Assembly: GCA_002303765.1 (NCBI GenBank)
Contig: DBCB01000231.1
Coordinates: forward strand, 1 to 15,438
Source: Planctomycetaceae bacterium UBA969
GTDB taxonomy: Bacteria > Planctomycetota > Planctomycetia > Gemmatales > Gemmataceae
Direction: 5' to 3'
DNA length: 15,438 nt
Shown: piece after piece, positions 11,808-15,438 of the stretch
How positions within the stretch are numbered: the first letter of the stretch is position 1
How the letters are laid out: each line of letters begins with the position of its first letter
The notes under the pieces: model-generated
Database searches by the model: none
Seen by the model: only the letters and a program-made list of their open reading frames with translations
Told to the model about the DNA's origin: nothing
Program-made: the position numbers and the translations under genes

Positions 11808-14753
11808 TTAATCAACGAAAGAAAACTCATTAAGATTGAAAAGCACACGGGCCAAATCTGCGAGCGAATACTGAGCTGCCAAGGCGGTCAAAGATTCAAG
11901 TTCAGATTGGGTTGGTCTGCGCCCTAGGGCAATCAGAAAAGCATTTTCAACTTGTTGCTGTTTGGGAAAATCACGCTCTAATCTTTTTGCAAACTCTTTG
12001 GATTGCACCAGCATGAAACCATTATTCAAGAGCACGAGTGCCTGCAATGCGGAAAGGCTTTCATTGCGTTTATCCACTAATAAGGAGGGATCTGCGCAAT
12101 CAAGCGTAGTCATAAAGGGCTGTTGCTGAGATCGAACGAGAAAGCGATAAACGGCCCTGCGGAATGATTTTGCATCTTCAGGGTTATGCAGATGATATTG
12201 ATAATGTGGCGAGTGCTCGGGTTTTTCGATGACAAAATCTTGGAAGCTAGGTCCAAACATCGCTTCATCAAGTTTGCCCGAAACCTTCAAGACAGAATCA
12301 CGAATAGCTTCAGCCTCTAGCTTCTTGCGATTCATGCGCCAGTAATAAACATTATCGGAATCCTTGGCAGCGCTATAAGAGTTAGTAGCGGAAGATTGCT
12401 GATAGGTTGCGCTGGTTAAAATCAAACGATGAAGGCGTTTAAGGGATTGACCATTATCGCGGAAGTCGGTTGCAAGCCAATCAAGAAGTTCGGGGTGTGA
12501 AGGTTCTTTGCCCATCTTTCCGAAATCATTGGGGGTATCAACAATGCCTCTGCCAAAATGCCAGCGCCAAACCCTATTCACAATGGATCGCCAAACAAGC
12601 GGATTTGCATCATGTGTAATCCAGTTGGCAAGAGCAACCCTGCGCAAACCTTCGGGTTCATTTTCTGGAATGGAAAACATTCCCGGAGAATGGGGGAGGG
12701 CAGTAATCGCTCTGGGGGAAACAACATCGAGTGGTTTTTCGATATTGCCACGCTGCAGTAAATGAATGGTTCGAGGCTTGCCCCCCGTTGCACCCGTACC
12801 AGAAAAAGCGCCACTTCCTGTATGAACCGTTCCAGCGAAAACCATTTTAGGCTGGGGCATTTTTACAAGCTGTGCCTTCAATTCAGAAACTTGGGCTTTC
12901 ATGTTTTGAAGTGCCAGCCTGTCGGCTTCAGGTACAAGAGTTGCAAGCAACTTATTCTTTTTCTCTTGCAGTGCTGCAGTTTCTTTATTGCCAGTATCAG
13001 CACCTTGGAACCAGATACCATCGGTCAGATTCTTTTTAGCCCAGCGAATGGGGGCTTCGGTAGAATCAAGACTGGTAACCGGAGCGTTTAAGGCAAGATT
13101 TTTACCCGCAGCATCAAGCACCTCTACTTCAGCAAGCGCAAGAATATAATCGTTTTGCCTAGGTGCAAGTTTAGTAGCAACTACTCTAATATACTTTGCT
13201 TTTTTCATCCCCACATTAATAGCGACAGGTATCAATCCAGGATTAAGTTGATCTTGCTCACTGGTTTTTAGGCTCAAGATCTCGGGGGATTTGAATGTTG
13301 CTTCATCACTAATTTGCACCTGATAGCGAACAGGAAAACCAAACCCCGCACCAATGTTGTTGAACTCATCATGACAGGCATGCAACACAACCTTATCAAT
13401 GATCTGCGGTTGGGGAAGTTCAATCTGAATCCATTTTAATTCTGACTGCTTTGGGCTAATGCCACTGTGGTAGCCAAAAGCAGGGTTCTTTCCAACAGAT
13501 GCTTTTTGCAATTGAGCAATGCGAGAATCAATTTCTGCGAGTTCTTTTCTACCAGGCATCTTTGCTTCGAATGCCTGCATCGCTGCTTCTTGAACTTTGA
13601 TTTTCTGTTTTAATGATTCAAACTGCGATGCAATGTTTGCATCTGCATGGTAAGGCTTATCCGCACGATCAAGCGCTGCAAAAACCGCCTGCATGCCGTA
13701 ATAATCGGTCTGCAGAATAGGATCAAACTTATGGTTATGGCACTGCGCACACTGAACCGTCATGCTCAAAAAAGTGTTAGCGGTATTGGCAACCATATCA
13801 TCACGATCGAGATGGCGCGCAACCCTACCATCGATTTTACTCTCGGGCACTTCAGCATGACCGATGTAATCCCAAGGGCCCGACGCAATAAAACCCAAAG
13901 CTTCGATCCCCTCGGGAGTGCCAGGGAAAAGCATATCACCCGCAAGTTGCTCTGAAACAAATCGGCCATAAGGTTTATCCGCATTCAACGAACGAATCAC
14001 GTAATCCCGGTAGGGCCATGCATTGAGCCTTAGCTTATCTTTGTCGTAGCCATGGGTTTCGCCGAAGTGAACAGCATCAAGCCAATGGCGAGCCCAGCGT
14101 TCCCCATACTGTGGAGAAGCGAGCAATCTATCTACTAGCTTTTCATAAGCATCAGGCGATTTGTCGTTGAGGAAATTTTCAATCTCAGCGGGTTCGGGGG
14201 GAAGACCAGTGACATCAAAATAAACCCTGCGCAAAAGTGTAATCTTGGAAGCTTCTTTAGATGGGCTTAATTCCTTCTGCTGTAACTTGTTCCAAATGAA
14301 GGAATCAATCGGGTTTTTGACCCATTGAGGGTTAGACTGCGGAGGAGCTATAACTTTCATCGGCTGAAGCGACCACCAAGAAAGTACATTCGACTTTTCG
14401 GAACCATCATCAGGCCATGAAGCCCCTTGATTGATCCAGTTCTTAATTAGATCTAATTGTTGCGATGACAGCCTTGGCCCCTTGGGAGGCATCATAATTG
14501 CTTTTTCGACCGAGCCAATATTGCGAAAGAGAATACTTGTATCTGCTTTTCCTGCGATGATCACTTTACCTGAATCGCCACCCTTAAGTGCATCAGCTTT
14601 ACGATCAAGCCTTAGGCCATTTTTACTGCTGCTTTCGCCATGGCATTTATAACAATGCTCTTTGAAAATCGGCTGAATATCTCGATTGAAATCAACCTTG
14701 GCAGGTTCAGCACCCAGGGTTGCCACTAAGTAAAGGATTAAAACGGAAGGCAT
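11808..14753 (-). CDS. PSCyt1 / DUF1549 / DUF1553 (PSD1) cytochrome-type protein
   Basis: This 981-residue exported protein has the classic planctomycete layout. A short signal (MPSVLILYLVATLGA) precedes PSCyt1 (about 20-118), with haem-binding CYKCH at 34-38 and MPPKGPRLS as the likely distal Met ligand region. DUF1549 (about 146-365) follows, with VTGLPPEP, YGERWARHWLDAVHF and a second CxxCH (CAQCH, 335-339). The middle holds two charged, helical, coiled-coil-prone stretches (about 375-425 and 590-632) flanking a discoidin/F5-8-type beta region (about 438-575, WIQIELPQPQIIDKVVLH, KAKYIRVVATKL). DUF1553 covers about 705-950 (ALANWITHDANPLVWRSIVN, GRGIVDTPNDFG). It heads the four-gene row and likely donates or accepts electrons together with the DUF1501 protein. 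The signal lacks an N-terminal basic residue but no better start exists, because a stop lies nine codons upstream. Divergent gene: the antitoxin. Confidence 0.93.
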   Translation of the reverse strand: MPSVLILYLVATLGAEPAKVDFNRDIQPIFKEHCYKCHGESSSKNGLRLDRKADALKGGDSGKVIIAGKADTSILFRNIGSVEKAIMMPPKGPRLSSQQLDLIKNWINQGASWPDDGSEKSNVLSWWSLQPMKVIAPPQSNPQWVKNPIDSFIWNKLQQKELSPSKEASKITLLRRVYFDVTGLPPEPAEIENFLNDKSPDAYEKLVDRLLASPQYGERWARHWLDAVHFGETHGYDKDKLRLNAWPYRDYVIRSLNADKPYGRFVSEQLAGDMLFPGTPEGIEALGFIASGPWDYIGHAEVPESKIDGRVARHLDRDDMVANTANTFLSMTVQCAQCHNHKFDPILQTDYYGMQAVFAALDRADKPYHADANIASQFESLKQKIKVQEAAMQAFEAKMPGRKELAEIDSRIAQLQKASVGKNPAFGYHSGISPKQSELKWIQIELPQPQIIDKVVLHACHDEFNNIGAGFGFPVRYQVQISDEATFKSPEILSLKTSEQDQLNPGLIPVAINVGMKKAKYIRVVATKLAPRQNDYILALAEVEVLDAAGKNLALNAPVTSLDSTEAPIRWAKKNLTDGIWFQGADTGNKETAALQEKKNKLLATLVPEADRLALQNMKAQVSELKAQLVKMPQPKMVFAGTVHTGSGAFSGTGATGGKPRTIHLLQRGNIEKPLDVVSPRAITALPHSPGMFSIPENEPEGLRRVALANWITHDANPLVWRSIVNRVWRWHFGRGIVDTPNDFGKMGKEPSHPELLDWLATDFRDNGQSLKRLHRLILTSATYQQSSATNSYSAAKDSDNVYYWRMNRKKLEAEAIRDSVLKVSGKLDEAMFGPSFQDFVIEKPEHSPHYQYHLHNPEDAKSFRRAVYRFLVRSQQQPFMTTLDCADPSLLVDKRNESLSALQALVLLNNGFMLVQSKEFAKRLERDFPKQQQVENAFLIALGRRPTQSELESLTALAAQYSLADLARVLFNLNEFSFVD

Positions 14754-14898
14754 GCCATCCCCATGAAAAGAAAGAACTTACATCATAATAATGATACCCC
14801 CTGCAATTGGAATTATCCAGCAAATATAGGGAAATCGAAGGATTGGCTAGTGTATTCAAGATGAAGGAACTGATTTTAAGGCCTTCACAAGAGGGCCC

Positions 14899-14927
14899 TT
14901 GGGTAATCCCCAAAAATATGTTATTCT
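14899..14927 (+). promoter_or_regulatory. Candidate promoter of the toxin-antitoxin pair
   Basis: TTGGGT (14899-14904) and TATTCT (14922-14927) are separated by 17 bases, a plausible sigma-70 pair about 33 bases before the antitoxin ATG. GAGGGCCCTTGGG... around it contains the palindrome GGGCCC, which could be part of an operator. This is pattern only. Confidence 0.35.
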
Positions 14928-14959
14928 ACATTATTGAATCTTTCGAGGAAGGAATAATT

Positions 14960-15175
14960 ATGAGCCTTAATTTACCATTTCAACAAGTGCTAGAAGCCGC
15001 GGACCACTTATCCAAAGATGAACAAAAAAAATTAATATTAATCTTAAAGCAAAAGTTAGCACAAGAATCTGAAGAAGCTATGGCGCAGGACCAAGAACGC
15101 TCGCGGGAAGAATTTGCTGCAGGGTTATGCAAGCCAACCACACCAGAACAATTGACCCGCGAATTATTTGAATGA
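14960..15175 (+). CDS. Antitoxin-like protein of a RelE/YafQ-type pair
   Basis: I take the ATG at 14960 because AGGAAGGA stands just before it; the upstream in-frame ATG at 14807 would add 51 residues that overlap the promoter region and look non-coding. The 71-residue product (MSLNLPFQQVLEAADHLSKD...) has a helical N-terminal part with 'LSKDEQKKLILILKQKL', a charged middle (QDQERSREEF) and AGLCKPTTPEQLTREL near the end. This is the same order as small antitoxins of the pattern 'LPPEQQ..LI..L...R....E...AGKLKPQSAEE...EL' that precede RelE-type toxin genes. The C-terminal half would wrap the toxin. Its stop codon overlaps the toxin start (ATGA), which couples translation. Family assignment is by pattern from memory. 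Confidence 0.75.
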   Translation: MSLNLPFQQVLEAADHLSKDEQKKLILILKQKLAQESEEAMAQDQERSREEFAAGLCKPTTPEQLTRELFE

Positions 15176-15438
15176 GAAGGACTCTTTTAAAGTCACCTTC
15201 GTTTGTGCGCACTGCTAAGAAGGTTCTTAAAAAATCCCGAGACTCGATCAAGTCGCTTCAACAAACCTTAGAATATCTTCAAGAAGATATATTTCTACCT
15301 TCTCTAAAAACCCATAAACTCCAAGGGAAACTTGAAGGCTCTTATGCTTGCAGCCTAGGATATGACATGCGCCTGATTTTTGAAATCGTTCCATATGAAG
15401 GGAAAGAAGCCATTTTACTTCAATCGCTGGGAACCCAT
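15172..15438 (+). CDS. RelE/YafQ-type toxin, cut by the window end
   Basis: The frame opens at the ATG overlapping the antitoxin stop and runs 89 codons to the last base without a stop. It begins MRRTLLKSPSFVRTAKKVLK and continues with THKLQGKLEGSYACSLGYDM and RLIFEIVPYEGKEAILLQSL, ending GTH. This is the RelE/YafQ fold: the 'H-K-L-x-G' strand, the Y-D-x-R-L-I-F strand carrying the conserved Arg, and the closing L-x-x-(L/I)-G-T-H, whose His is a catalytic residue in YafQ. These toxins cut mRNA on the ribosome. Most family members end four to six residues after GTH, so almost the whole protein is present. Only the tail and stop lie outside. Confidence 0.85.
   Translation, partial: MRRTLLKSPSFVRTAKKVLKKSRDSIKSLQQTLEYLQEDIFLPSLKTHKLQGKLEGSYACSLGYDMRLIFEIVPYEGKEAILLQSLGTH

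Noticed and set aside
11304..11927. Plus-strand frame of 207 residues
   Set aside because: Antisense shadow across the DUF1501 and cytochrome-type genes; no recognisable domain or ribosome-binding site.
14807..14959. 51-residue N-terminal extension of the antitoxin-like protein
   Set aside because: It covers the likely promoter and the ribosome-binding site of the ATG at 14960, and does not resemble antitoxin sequence.
1..15438. tRNA, rRNA or riboswitch
   Set aside because: No cloverleaf with GTTCGA-type T loop, no conserved rRNA blocks and no recognisable riboswitch core were found on reading; a covariance-model scan would be needed for certainty.

Overview
This window looks like a moderately AT-rich chromosomal segment from a member of the Planctomycetota. 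The evidence is the set of gene families, which are typical of that phylum: three DUF1559 pseudopilin-like proteins with the H-X9-DG motif, a DUF1501 protein paired with a PSCyt1/PSCyt2(DUF1549)/PSD1(DUF1553) cytochrome-type protein, a secreted FAD oxidoreductase with a golvesin-type C-terminal domain, and an interspersed repeat that encodes SLKRKRR when translated. Genus cannot be assigned from the sequence alone. Almost everything is on the minus strand. Only the last ~480 bases run on the plus strand.

Left part (1-6065). An ECF-type sigma factor lies nearest the left edge. Next come three copies of one architectural unit, each consisting of a conserved ~140-150 base 5' leader, a DUF1559 pseudopilin gene, and a short partner gene within 4-18 bases of it. 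The partners all differ: a 300-residue GYF-like/transmembrane/transthyretin-like protein, a 58-residue proline-rich lipoprotein, and a 144-residue carboxypeptidase-regulatory-like lipoprotein. The leaders and the first ~100 coding bases are nearly identical between units while the rest has diverged. This suggests tandem duplication with later gene conversion or selection on the 5' ends.

Middle (6066-7686). A gene-free stretch holds repeats: two copies of a 33-base SLKRKRR-type element, a tandem 20-base motif resembling a transposon end, and a hairpin-forming repeat. After it come an unpaired DUF433 antitoxin-like gene and a two-domain protein with a C-terminal ASCH domain.

Right part (7719-14753). 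Four minus-strand genes with gaps of only 12-34 bases look like one transcription unit, in the order PSCyt1/DUF1549/DUF1553 protein, DUF1501 protein, mscL, FAD oxidoreductase. Three of the products carry export signals and belong to families linked to planctomycete polymer degradation or oxidation at the cell envelope. The mechanosensitive channel gene in the middle is unexpected.

Right edge (14960-15438). A divergent plus-strand pair forms a toxin-antitoxin module: a 71-residue antitoxin-like protein overlapping, by ATGA, a RelE/YafQ-type toxin that runs off the window a few residues before its expected end.

The most interesting item is the triplicated leader + pseudopilin + variable partner cassette, including a small lipoprotein gene that is easily missed. 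No CRISPR array, rRNA, tRNA or intact insertion sequence was seen.
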